64,000 nt of DNA from Fuerstiella marisgermanici (lineage in GTDB: Bacteria > Planctomycetota > Planctomycetia > Planctomycetales > Planctomycetaceae). Both the position numbers and the translations under genes were made by a program. The notes below the pieces were generated by a model, which did no database searches, was not told where the DNA came from, and was given only the letters and a program-made list of their open reading frames with translations. Position 1 is the stretch's first letter; each line of letters begins with the position of its first letter. Below, one piece after another: positions 18,037 to 26,570 of the stretch. Where the stretch lies: positions 1,054,001-1,118,000 of the forward strand of contig NZ_CP017641.1 of assembly GCF_001983935.1 (NCBI RefSeq), given 5' to 3'.

Positions 18037-20310
18037 GTGAACACACATCAGGACATGCAAAGCCGACTTATGAATTCGAACAATCAAAGCTGGCCGGCTG
18101 GAAACGCTCCGCAGTCTCAACCGTCAAAATCGGCAGTACCCAACTTCAGCAGCCGACCAAACGGACCGACGCCAGCCAGCAGTGACGGAACGGATCGTCC
18201 GATCACTTTGTGGGGTCTGCTGGACGCCTTTCGGCGCCGCTGGATTCCTGCTCTGGCGGTTGCAATTCCGGCCGCTTTGCTGGTCGCCGGCATACTGTGG
18301 CAAATGGTGCCCGCTGAATACGAATCGTCTGCGTTGCTGAAAATTCATCAGTACGAAAAGATCGTCGCCACAGATACAAAGCAGCGCGGTTCTGAATTTC
18401 TGAACTACCGAAACTCACAGATTAACTTCCTGAAGAGTCGCCCGATTCTGACGTCGGCGATGCGCGTTGAGGGCATTCGCGAATGCCGCCTCATGAAAGG
18501 CAAGTCGTATCCGGTCGAGTGGCTCGAAGAAGAACTGGAAGTCGACTTCGACATCAGCGACGAATTCATTCGCATCACATTGGCTGGCGAATTTCCAGAG
18601 GATCTTGCCGCCGTCGTGAACGCAGTGAAGGACGTCTACCTGGACGAAGTGGTTTACAACGATCGCAATGAAAAGATTGAGAGCCTGCGAACGCTGGAAG
18701 AGAAGTTCAAAGAACTGAATGAGAACGTCCGGAAGAATCAGGACCGTATTGCTCAGTTGGCCAAGGATCTGGGCACAGGCGAATCCAAGACAGCCGTCAT
18801 TCGGTTGGGGCTTGTCCAGGAAAAACTGCAGGGGTTGCAACAGGACCTTCGCGATATCAACGATGAAATTCGCCGCGAAGATTCGCTGCGACAGTACCTG
18901 AAGGAACAGGGCTTGCCCGTCAATAGCTACGCCTCGACTATTCCCGGCCTCGGTGGCTCACCGCCGGCAGGGCTTTCGGGCGGAATGATGGATCAATCAT
19001 CAATGCTGCAGCGTAGTTTGATGATGGTGCAGCAGAAAATTCAGAGGTTCCGTGCGTCTATCCGTGATCCGCGACATCCGGACCTTGTGGCTTTGCAGCA
19101 GCAGGAACGAGAACTGAAGCAAATGCTCGGTGGCATGCCAACCGGCGAAGGTGACGCCCCCATCGCACTTTCGAAATACACCCTGTTGATGAAGCAGAAA
19201 GAGAAGCTGGAAGCGGAGCGCAAGGCGACAGAGGACCAATTTGAAATCCTGAGTTCTCGAGCCATCGACCTGGAACGAGAACAAGCAGACATCGAGTACC
19301 TTGTGGAAACTCGTGACGCCCTCGCGAAGCAAATCGCAAACCAACGCATCGAACTGGACGCCCCACTTCGCGTCACTGAAGTCCAGAAAGCCAACATCCC
19401 GGAGAAGCGAGACATTTCTTCGCGAGCTCAGGCATCAATCATGTCTGGCTTTGGCGTGTTTGCCTTGATCATCGGTGGTTTCACAATGTTTGAGTGGTTC
19501 TCGCACCGAGTCGGCTCAACTTCAGACATTGCCAACGCTGTCAATCTGCGATTGATCGGCACGATTCCTTCACCTGACAAGGGCGGCGTTTTGGGCCTCG
19601 GCATCTTTGCCGGGAAAGTCGATTACGATGAATGGAACCGGGCCGTCATTGAATCGATGGACGTTGTGCGAACCTATCTAATGCGGCACATTGATCCACG
19701 ACGTTCGGCGTCATTGCTGATCACCAGTGCGTCCGCCAACGAAGGGAAGACAACGGTTTCCTGTCAGCTTGCCGCCAGCCTTGCTCGAGCGGGCAAGCGA
19801 GTGGCTTTGGTGGACTGTGACTTCCGCCGTCCTTCGGCTCACCTGATGCTGGAAGGTGCAGAAGGACCAGGCATCTGTGAATACATGCGAGGCGAAGTGG
19901 CGTTGACCGATGTTTGTCAGCAGACTCAAGCCGACGGTTTGACCTTCATTGCGGCCGGTCAGGTAGACCAGACAGTGCTGCAGAAGTTATCAGCTGATGG
20001 TGGTCGAGCGATGATCAATACGCTGAAAGAACAGTTCGACTTCGTGATCATTGATACGTCTCCGCTCCTGTTCGTTGCCGAACCTTCGATGCTGGCTCAA
20101 AACGCCGACATCGTGTTGCTGTCGACTCGCAAAGATTACAGCCGAATCCCATATGTGGCTCAAAGCCGCGACTCGCTGCGAAGCCTGCAGGTGCCGCTGT
20201 TGGGAGCTGTCATGGTGGGATCAGATTCTGACTTCCAGCGACAGTCCTACGGCTATCGCCAGGAATTGCAGAAGCAAACTCCTGAGCGGTCGCAGTTGGT
20301 CAGAGGGTAG
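18037..20310 (+). CDS. Polysaccharide co-polymerase / tyrosine autokinase (Wzc/GumC-like)
   Basis: An inner-membrane protein that sets exopolysaccharide chain length and autophosphorylates on tyrosine. Order of parts: a disordered N-terminus, TM1 (about residues 69-92, WIPALAVAIPAALLVAGILW), a Wzz domain (ESSALLKIHQYEKIVATD), a long coiled coil (about 200-460), TM2 (about 470-490), then a cytoplasmic CpsD-type BY-kinase. The kinase has Walker A SANEGKTT (about 565), Walker A' VALVDCDFRRP and Walker B FVIIDTSPLL. The C-terminus has only one short Tyr pair (YGYR) instead of a long Tyr cluster. The start is uncertain: GTG 18037, ATG 18055 or ATG 18070. First gene of the exopolysaccharide cluster. 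Confidence 0.93.
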   Translation: MNTHQDMQSRLMNSNNQSWPAGNAPQSQPSKSAVPNFSSRPNGPTPASSDGTDRPITLWGLLDAFRRRWIPALAVAIPAALLVAGILWQMVPAEYESSALLKIHQYEKIVATDTKQRGSEFLNYRNSQINFLKSRPILTSAMRVEGIRECRLMKGKSYPVEWLEEELEVDFDISDEFIRITLAGEFPEDLAAVVNAVKDVYLDEVVYNDRNEKIESLRTLEEKFKELNENVRKNQDRIAQLAKDLGTGESKTAVIRLGLVQEKLQGLQQDLRDINDEIRREDSLRQYLKEQGLPVNSYASTIPGLGGSPPAGLSGGMMDQSSMLQRSLMMVQQKIQRFRASIRDPRHPDLVALQQQERELKQMLGGMPTGEGDAPIALSKYTLLMKQKEKLEAERKATEDQFEILSSRAIDLEREQADIEYLVETRDALAKQIANQRIELDAPLRVTEVQKANIPEKRDISSRAQASIMSGFGVFALIIGGFTMFEWFSHRVGSTSDIANAVNLRLIGTIPSPDKGGVLGLGIFAGKVDYDEWNRAVIESMDVVRTYLMRHIDPRRSASLLITSASANEGKTTVSCQLAASLARAGKRVALVDCDFRRPSAHLMLEGAEGPGICEYMRGEVALTDVCQQTQADGLTFIAAGQVDQTVLQKLSADGGRAMINTLKEQFDFVIIDTSPLLFVAEPSMLAQNADIVLLSTRKDYSRIPYVAQSRDSLRSLQVPLLGAVMVGSDSDFQRQSYGYRQELQKQTPERSQLVRG

Positions 20311-20391
20311 GACGCGCGGTGTCTGGTTAGCCGTGAAAGCGGTGACTGCACATGGCCGTGGGCACTGGCCCACAAAATATTAATGCTTCGC

Positions 20392-20415
20392 AACCCCGGG
20401 CCAACACCCGGGGTT
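20392..20415 (+). terminator. GC-rich hairpin between EPS genes
   Basis: A perfect 9-bp stem (AACCCCGGG/CCCGGGGTT) with a 6-base loop and no T-run follows. It may attenuate transcription or protect mRNA between the kinase and the deacetylase genes, rather than terminate fully. Confidence 0.45.
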
Positions 20416-20465
20416 ACGTGCTACGGCTTCGTTCGAGGCCAAACACAGACTGAACTCTCAACCCA

Positions 20466-21365
20466 ATGATTCACAGCGCATCACAACTTGACGGAACATT
20501 CACCGTAGATGTGGAAGACTACTTCCAGGTCTCGGCGTTCGCGTCAAACATCCGCGCAGACGATTGGGGTCAGTATGAATGCCGCGTCGAACAAAACACG
20601 CGACGAGTGCTGGAAATCGCGGCGGAATGCGGCACCCACGGAACGTTCTTCGTGCTCGGTTGGGTAGCTCAGCGGTATCCGGAACTGGTGGCGGAAATTC
20701 AGTCTGCCGGTCATGAAATTGGATGTCATAGCCAATGGCATCAGCTTGTGTATGAGCTCGGTCCGGAACGCTTTCGGGCCGACCTGATCGAATCTCGCGA
20801 CATCCTGCAGGATATCACCGGGCAGCCCGTCACGATGTATCGCTCGCCCAGCTTTTCGATCACGAAGAAGTCGCTGTGGGCACTTCAGATTCTGGCAGAA
20901 GAAGGCTTCGACACGGATTCCAGCATCTACCCCGTGCATCACGATCGCTATGGGATTCCAGACGCTTCGCTGGTGCCGCACGTTATTCCGACACCGTCAG
21001 GCAGCATTCACGAATTTCCCGGCATGGTGTATCGCTTCGGCAAAACGAATATTCCCGTCGGCGGAGGCGGATACCTGCGACTACTTCCGTGGATGGCCAC
21101 AAGACGTCTGCTGAATGGCGTTCGAAGTCAGGGGCGTCCGTTGAACGTGTACATTCATCCATGGGAGTTCGATCCGGAACAGCCGCGAATTGCGGCGTCG
21201 TTGAAGTCCAGGTTCCGCCACTATCAGAATCTAAAAACGACGGCGAGCAAGATTCGCAGCATGCTGCAGCAGTTTGATCTCGGACGCATGTCTGAAATTC
21301 TGGCACCTCTGAAGACACCATCAGACCTCACCGCGGCCAAACCGGAGGCCATGTTAAGCACATGA
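20466..21365 (+). CDS. Polysaccharide deacetylase, exosortase-A locus type
   Basis: An NodB-homology deacetylase of the kind found in XrtA/PEP-CTERM exopolysaccharide loci. It shows FTVDVEDYFQVSAF (metal-binding Asp pair region), THGTFFVLGWVAQRYPELV, GHEIGCHSQWHQLVYEL (metal-binding His residues) and TMYRSPSFSITKKSLWAL. The C-terminal NVYIHPWEFDPEQPRI is typical of the DUF3473 tail. It would remove N- or O-acetyl groups from the growing polysaccharide. The stop overlaps the next start by four bases (ATGA), indicating translational coupling. Confidence 0.93.
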   Translation: MIHSASQLDGTFTVDVEDYFQVSAFASNIRADDWGQYECRVEQNTRRVLEIAAECGTHGTFFVLGWVAQRYPELVAEIQSAGHEIGCHSQWHQLVYELGPERFRADLIESRDILQDITGQPVTMYRSPSFSITKKSLWALQILAEEGFDTDSSIYPVHHDRYGIPDASLVPHVIPTPSGSIHEFPGMVYRFGKTNIPVGGGGYLRLLPWMATRRLLNGVRSQGRPLNVYIHPWEFDPEQPRIAASLKSRFRHYQNLKTTASKIRSMLQQFDLGRMSEILAPLKTPSDLTAAKPEAMLST

Positions 21366-22588
21366 AACCTCGCGTACTGTATATCACTCATCGAGTTCCC
21401 TGGCCGCCGGATCGAGGCGACCGTATCCGAACATGGAACATCCTGAAGTTCCTGGCTAAACGAGCTGACGTGGACCTTGTGTGTCTCGCGGATGAACCCG
21501 TATCTGCCAAAACACGCAAAGCACTGGAAGGTGTGACGCGTCGTCTGGCATTTGTGCCTCACACCGGCCCGCGACGATACGTGCGCGGCGCGCTTTCTAT
21601 GGCCTGCGGACGCACGGCGACGGAAGGGCTGTTCGAATCTCGCCAACTACGTTCCATCGTCAGAGTCTGGTCGTCGACGGCCAAATACACTGCCGCGCTG
21701 GCATCGTCGTCAGGGATCGCTCGCTTTGTGCAGCCTCCCTACCTGCAGTCTTCGGCGAGAGTCTGGATCGACCTGATCGACGTCGACAGCCAAAAGTGGC
21801 TCGACTACCAGGCGTCTTCGCGGTTTCCCATGTCGACCGTCTACGGGCTCGAAGGTCGCCGCCTGCGAACGCTGGAAACTCAACTGGCGGCAAACGTCGA
21901 TCGACTGCTGGTCGTCAGCGAAGCCGAACGAGAACTCTTCACCAACTTCTGCCCCACGGCGCCGATTCAGGCCATTGGTAATGGAGTTGACACAGAATAT
22001 TTTGCGCCGCTCACAATCGATCCGGTACCTCAAACGTGCGTGTTCATCGGTGTCCTGAACTACCGGCCAAACGCCGATGCTGTTGAATGGTTTTCGAAGA
22101 GCATCTGGCCGAAGGTGATGGAGAAATTCCCTAACAGCGAGTTTCGCATTGTTGGCAAGAGCCCGACCAGTGAAGTCGAAGCGCTGGACGATCTGCCTGG
22201 CGTGAATGTTGTCGGCCCGGTTCCGGATGTGCGACCGTGGCTGCATGAATCGAGTTGCGTGGTCGTGCCCTTGCGGATCGCTCGCGGCGTGCAAAACAAA
22301 GTGCTGGAAGCGATGGCCTGCGGTCGCCCAATCGTGTGTTCTCCGGCACCGCTTAAAGGATTGGACGTGGAACCGGGGCTGCAACTGCTGCAGGCCGACA
22401 CCCCCGACGAGTGGGTCGAAAGCATCAGCCGCGTCTTCACAGACAAGTGTCACGCCGAAGAATTAGGGATGGCCGCCAGCGCTTGGGTGCAATTGAATCA
22501 TCGTTGGAAAAGCTGTCTGGAACCGCTGATGGACATGATCCAGCGCAGCCATTCTGAGCCTGAACATGAGATCGGAGTCAGTTCATGA
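21362..22588 (+). CDS. Glycosyltransferase, TIGR03087-like (exosortase-A-associated)
   Basis: A GT-B type glycosyltransferase. The N-terminus VLYITHRVPWPPDRGDRIR is characteristic of the TIGR03087 family found in exosortase-A polysaccharide loci. The C-terminal donor-binding half has CVFIGVLNYRPNADAVEWF, then FRIVGKSP and the E-rich motif region GVQNKVLEAMACGRPIVCS. It transfers a sugar to the lipid-linked exopolysaccharide precursor; the specific sugar is not predictable. It overlaps both neighbours by four bases. Confidence 0.92.
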   Translation: MKPRVLYITHRVPWPPDRGDRIRTWNILKFLAKRADVDLVCLADEPVSAKTRKALEGVTRRLAFVPHTGPRRYVRGALSMACGRTATEGLFESRQLRSIVRVWSSTAKYTAALASSSGIARFVQPPYLQSSARVWIDLIDVDSQKWLDYQASSRFPMSTVYGLEGRRLRTLETQLAANVDRLLVVSEAERELFTNFCPTAPIQAIGNGVDTEYFAPLTIDPVPQTCVFIGVLNYRPNADAVEWFSKSIWPKVMEKFPNSEFRIVGKSPTSEVEALDDLPGVNVVGPVPDVRPWLHESSCVVVPLRIARGVQNKVLEAMACGRPIVCSPAPLKGLDVEPGLQLLQADTPDEWVESISRVFTDKCHAEELGMAASAWVQLNHRWKSCLEPLMDMIQRSHSEPEHEIGVSS

Positions 22589-23955
22589 AGGGCTTAATCT
22601 TTACGTACCTGATTACGGCACTGGGCGTAAGCGGTTCGTTGTTTTCACCTTTCTACGGGTTCCTCGCGTACGTAGCGCTCGCGCTGCTGCGTCCGGATTC
22701 GATGTGGTCACACGCGATTCAGGGTGGCCGCTTCAGCATGATTGTCGCTGTTGCGATGCTGAGCAGTTGGGCGTGTCGTGGATTCGGAAACTGGGATTTG
22801 GGGAAGGCTCGCCCCGTCGTATTTCTGTTTGTGGGCTTTTGGATGTGGTCGCTGTTGCTTGCCATCGGGGCAGACAATCAGACGTTGGCCTGGGGCTTTG
22901 TCGAGCAGATGGCGAAGATCCTGCTGCCGTTTTTGGTCGGCATCACCACATGCAAAACGATTCGGGACTTGAAGGCTCTGGCCTGGGTCATCGTACTGTG
23001 TGAAGGCTACGTGTGTTTCGAATTGAACATGCACTACTTCCGCGGCTTCAATTTTCTGTACTTCATCGGCTTCGGTGGTGTCGACAACAACTCAGCTGCA
23101 ATCGGTTTTGTGGCCGCTTTGGGAGTTGCGTTCTTTCTGTTCTTGAATTCAGAGAAGATTTGGCAGAAGGCGCTGATCGGCGCGTGTATGGCGTTCATTC
23201 TTCATGCGATCCTGTTTTCGTTTTCTCGAGGTGCGATGTTGGCGACGGTGATCGGAGTCTCCATCTCATTCTTTCTGATCAAGAAAAATTCGATGCACTA
23301 CAGCATGTTTGCGCTGCTGCTGATGGCCGGATTTGTGATGGCCGGGCCGGAAGTACGCCAGCGGTTTTTACGAACCTTCGAAAAGAAACGCGGTGAACAC
23401 GAAGCGTCAGCTCAAAGCCGGTTGGACCTGTGGAAGGACTGTTACGTCGTCTTTATGCGAGACCCGGTTTTCGGGTGCGGCCCAAACCAATGGCCATTGC
23501 TGGCTTCAGATTTCGGCTGGCCGGAAGGCAAAGAAGCTCACAGCCTGTGGGTTCAGACGGCGACAGAAACCGGCATTCCTGGCATCACGATGTTTGCCGG
23601 ATTCTACCTCGTCTGCATGTGGCGCTGCTGGAGAACTCTGCATACTTTGTCAGACAGAGCGCCCCCGTGGTTTGGTGATTCGTGCCGTATGACTATCGCA
23701 TCCCTCACCGGTTTCGGAGTAGCCGCTCAGTTTGTGAGTCTGGAGGCGTTGGAACTGCCCTACTACGTCGCTTTACTGGGAGCCGGGACGCTGATCGTGC
23801 ATACACGCATGGAACGCGAAGGCCTGATTCCGGCCGACGATGAACAGGAAGTGGAAGTTGCAGACTGGCGAGACGGGACCGAAGAAATCGGCCTGCGCCC
23901 ACTAAACGCTCCAGCGGGGCGATCAAGTGAACCGCACCTTGGAATTTTGAACTGA
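22585..23955 (+). CDS. O-antigen ligase/polymerase-like membrane protein (exosortase-A-associated type)
   Basis: A polytopic membrane protein with about ten hydrophobic segments and a Wzy_C-like region (ILFSFSRGAMLATVIGVSISFFL, then GCGPNQWPLLASDFGWPEGKEAHSLWVQTATETGIPG). The N-terminus (SGSLFSPFYGFLAYVALALLRPDSMW) matches the O-glycosylation ligase subfamily linked to exosortase A. It probably polymerises or ligates polysaccharide in the periplasm. Its start overlaps the glycosyltransferase stop. Confidence 0.9.
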   Translation: MKGLIFTYLITALGVSGSLFSPFYGFLAYVALALLRPDSMWSHAIQGGRFSMIVAVAMLSSWACRGFGNWDLGKARPVVFLFVGFWMWSLLLAIGADNQTLAWGFVEQMAKILLPFLVGITTCKTIRDLKALAWVIVLCEGYVCFELNMHYFRGFNFLYFIGFGGVDNNSAAIGFVAALGVAFFLFLNSEKIWQKALIGACMAFILHAILFSFSRGAMLATVIGVSISFFLIKKNSMHYSMFALLLMAGFVMAGPEVRQRFLRTFEKKRGEHEASAQSRLDLWKDCYVVFMRDPVFGCGPNQWPLLASDFGWPEGKEAHSLWVQTATETGIPGITMFAGFYLVCMWRCWRTLHTLSDRAPPWFGDSCRMTIASLTGFGVAAQFVSLEALELPYYVALLGAGTLIVHTRMEREGLIPADDEQEVEVADWRDGTEEIGLRPLNAPAGRSSEPHLGILN

Positions 23956-23974
23956 TCGAACAAACGGGTACGCT

Positions 23975-25594
23975 ATGAAAATTGCCTACATCCTTCTCGT
24001 GATTGCTGCTTTCGCGGTGAGCTCGCAGGTTGTGATGGACCTGATCGCCGAAAGCGGAGCCACCGCTTCGGCGTCTCAGCAAGCCATAGATGTTACGCCG
24101 AATGTTGTCGTCGAAGGCGAGTCGGCCAAAGGGAAGTACCAACTGGACCCGACTGTCGCGAAGCAGGTCGAAGCGATCTTAAGCGGCCAGGAAGTGACCG
24201 ATCCTTTAACAGCCGCCACAACGACGACCAATACAGCAACGCCGGGCCAAGCAAGTTCGGACCCAGTCGGTATCCCGGCGTCTGACGACACGACAACGGA
24301 AATGGTGCCGATACCTGACCCGCTGCTGGTGACCAGTGCCGGGGCTGATCCCGACGCAACGGCTTCAGACGTGGCAGAGCTAAGGACGGCTCCCGATCCC
24401 ATTCGCCAGAAGTCGCCTCTGCATCCACAGATGGTGACGCCAGGCAACTTTGAATATCTCGGCGCGATTCGACCGCCGCTGGTTCAGGGCCGATCCTCGA
24501 CATTCGGCTACGGCGGCTGGGCCGTGACGTACCGTGAGGACGGCGACCCGGACGGACCAGACGATGGCTTCCCCGGATCACTGTTCATCGGTGGACACAG
24601 GCAACAGCAACTGGTGGCTGAGGTTACAATTCCACGCCCCGTGATTTCTCCGGAGAAGAACCTGGACGATCTATCTGTGTTCGAGGTCCTGCAGGACTTT
24701 GGGGACATCACCGGCGGCATCCGAACTCACCTGACAGCGGGTTCGTCTGAGCCGTTCGAGATTGGCGGCATGCAGGTCGTCGACGATGGTCTGCACTGGA
24801 CCACCTACAAATATTACAACGTCGAAGGCCGCGACTATCTGTCGCATGCGTTGTCGTCACTGGATCTAAAGCGACCTCAACCGAAAGGCTTGTGGCACCT
24901 TGGGCCGTTTCAATCGGGCGACGCTCGCTGGCACAGCTACAAGCACGCCGGTTATATCTGCGCTGTGCCCGACAACATCGCAGATCGCTACCTGGGCGGC
25001 CGCAACCTAATGTCCGGCCTTCAAATTGTTACGGGGTTGCAAAAGTCCAGTCAGGGGCCGGCACTGTTCGCGTACAAAATACCGGAACGCACTCCGTCAC
25101 CAGGTGCAAGTCTAGACGCGGTGCCGCTGTTGTGGTATCCGATGGGCAGTCCGATCGACAAGCACCATCATGCGGATTCATGGCAGGGCGCGGCGTGGTT
25201 GACGCTGGGCGACAAGCAAACCGTAATCGTCGTTGGCCGGAAGGCCCATGGCCCGGTGCACTACGGCGAACCTCGCCCGGGCGACTGCTACGAAGATAAA
25301 GGCTACCACGGTTCCTCTTACGAAGCTCAAATGCTGTTTTATGCTCCGGGAGATCTTCTCTCCGCCGGGCGTCGACCGGTTGCGAACGTGAGGCCATGGT
25401 ACCGTTGGGATTCCACAACACCGGGCGGCGGCATTGACCGGTTTATGTTTCAGGACTGCGGCCGCGAAATTGGCGGCTTGACCTACGACAGGAAACGCAA
25501 CCTGCTATACATGGTGGAAGTCGCCGCTGGTCTGACCTCCGAAAATGAATGGGAAGTCCTGCCTGTGGTGCACGTCATGCGGCTGGTGAATTAG
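23975..25594 (+). CDS. Secreted protein of unknown function in the EPS operon
   Basis: An N-terminal signal or anchor helix (KIAYILLVIAAFAVSSQVVM) is followed by a Thr/Ala/Pro-rich linker to about residue 150. A globular domain of about 380 residues comes next. It starts FEYLGAIRPPLVQG and carries SLFIGGHRQQQLVAEVTIP, GLHWTTYKYYNVEG, DKHHHADSWQGAAWLTLG and a final FMFQDCGREIGGLTYDRKRNLLYMVE. The pattern resembles a beta-propeller with repeated strands, but I do not recognise the family. It lies 19 bp behind the ligase gene, so it belongs to the exopolysaccharide operon. Confidence 0.8.
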   Translation: MKIAYILLVIAAFAVSSQVVMDLIAESGATASASQQAIDVTPNVVVEGESAKGKYQLDPTVAKQVEAILSGQEVTDPLTAATTTTNTATPGQASSDPVGIPASDDTTTEMVPIPDPLLVTSAGADPDATASDVAELRTAPDPIRQKSPLHPQMVTPGNFEYLGAIRPPLVQGRSSTFGYGGWAVTYREDGDPDGPDDGFPGSLFIGGHRQQQLVAEVTIPRPVISPEKNLDDLSVFEVLQDFGDITGGIRTHLTAGSSEPFEIGGMQVVDDGLHWTTYKYYNVEGRDYLSHALSSLDLKRPQPKGLWHLGPFQSGDARWHSYKHAGYICAVPDNIADRYLGGRNLMSGLQIVTGLQKSSQGPALFAYKIPERTPSPGASLDAVPLLWYPMGSPIDKHHHADSWQGAAWLTLGDKQTVIVVGRKAHGPVHYGEPRPGDCYEDKGYHGSSYEAQMLFYAPGDLLSAGRRPVANVRPWYRWDSTTPGGGIDRFMFQDCGREIGGLTYDRKRNLLYMVEVAAGLTSENEWEVLPVVHVMRLVN

Positions 25595-25670
25595 CGACGG
25601 TTCAACAGATCTGTCGGACAGGATTACATTTCCCGACCGACTTCACCGGTCGCGCTGCCCTCACAAAATC

Positions 25671-26570
25671 ATGTCCGACGCAAACGTCCGCAATCTTGTC
25701 GCTTCCGATGGTGTGTCGCTTCAGTTTCGGCACTGGGCCACCAGCGATTCACCGCGCGGCGTCGTGGTGTGTTTACACGGGATCCAAAGCCATTCCGGCT
25801 GGTATGACGCTTCTTCCCAGCAAATGTCCGACGCTGGTTACGCAGTCTACTTTGCCGACCGACGCGGTTCCGGACGGAATGGCTTTCGTCGAGGTCACGC
25901 GGATCACGGATTACGCTTGCTGAACGACGTTCGCCAACTGGTCCGGTTAGCCAGGCGTGAACACCCACGCGTGCCGTTGACCTTGCTCGGCCTTAGCTGG
26001 GGCGGAAAAACGGCGACTGCTTTCGCTCAGTGCTGGCCCGGCGCCATCGACCAACTTGTGCTGTTGTATCCGGGCCTGAAGCCCAAAATTCGGCCCAACT
26101 TTGTGCAGTCGTTTCAGCTTCGATTTGCCCGCCGACACGATATTCGCTTTAAGACGGCCAGGGTTCCGCTAGCCGATCCGGCGCTTATGACGGACGATCG
26201 AAAGCATCAGAATTTTATTCTCAACGACCCACTCGCCCTGCACTTCGTGACCAGCGGGTTTCTGAATTCCGGACGTGATCTCGACCGTATCATCGCAACC
26301 AAATGCGAACCGGTCCCGCCGACGTTACTGATGCTGGCCGGAAACGATCGTATCATCGACAACTTTGCGACTCGGCAATTGGTTTCGAAATTCGATACGA
26401 ACAGCCTCACCATTCGCGAATATCCCAACGCTCAACACACATTGGAATTCGACAGCCGCCGCGAACAGATCTGCTGTGAAATCATCGACTGGATATCCCG
26501 CACCACGGCGTTTACGGTTCAGCAAACAGCACCTTGTGCAGCTCCGCCAGTTCGGCCGCCGGGATCTTGA
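25671..26570 (+). CDS. Alpha/beta hydrolase (monoglyceride lipase-like)
   Basis: A cytoplasmic alpha/beta-hydrolase with an intact triad: the oxyanion region VVVCLHGIQSHSGWY, the nucleophile elbow GLSWGGK, the acid in LMLAGNDRIIDN and the His in YPNAQHTLEF. The lid region after the elbow is typical of serine aminopeptidase S33/monoglyceride lipases. No signal peptide. The final 59 bases overlap the 3' end of the convergent GH2 gene. Confidence 0.9.
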   Translation: MSDANVRNLVASDGVSLQFRHWATSDSPRGVVVCLHGIQSHSGWYDASSQQMSDAGYAVYFADRRGSGRNGFRRGHADHGLRLLNDVRQLVRLARREHPRVPLTLLGLSWGGKTATAFAQCWPGAIDQLVLLYPGLKPKIRPNFVQSFQLRFARRHDIRFKTARVPLADPALMTDDRKHQNFILNDPLALHFVTSGFLNSGRDLDRIIATKCEPVPPTLLMLAGNDRIIDNFATRQLVSKFDTNSLTIREYPNAQHTLEFDSRREQICCEIIDWISRTTAFTVQQTAPCAAPPVRPPGS

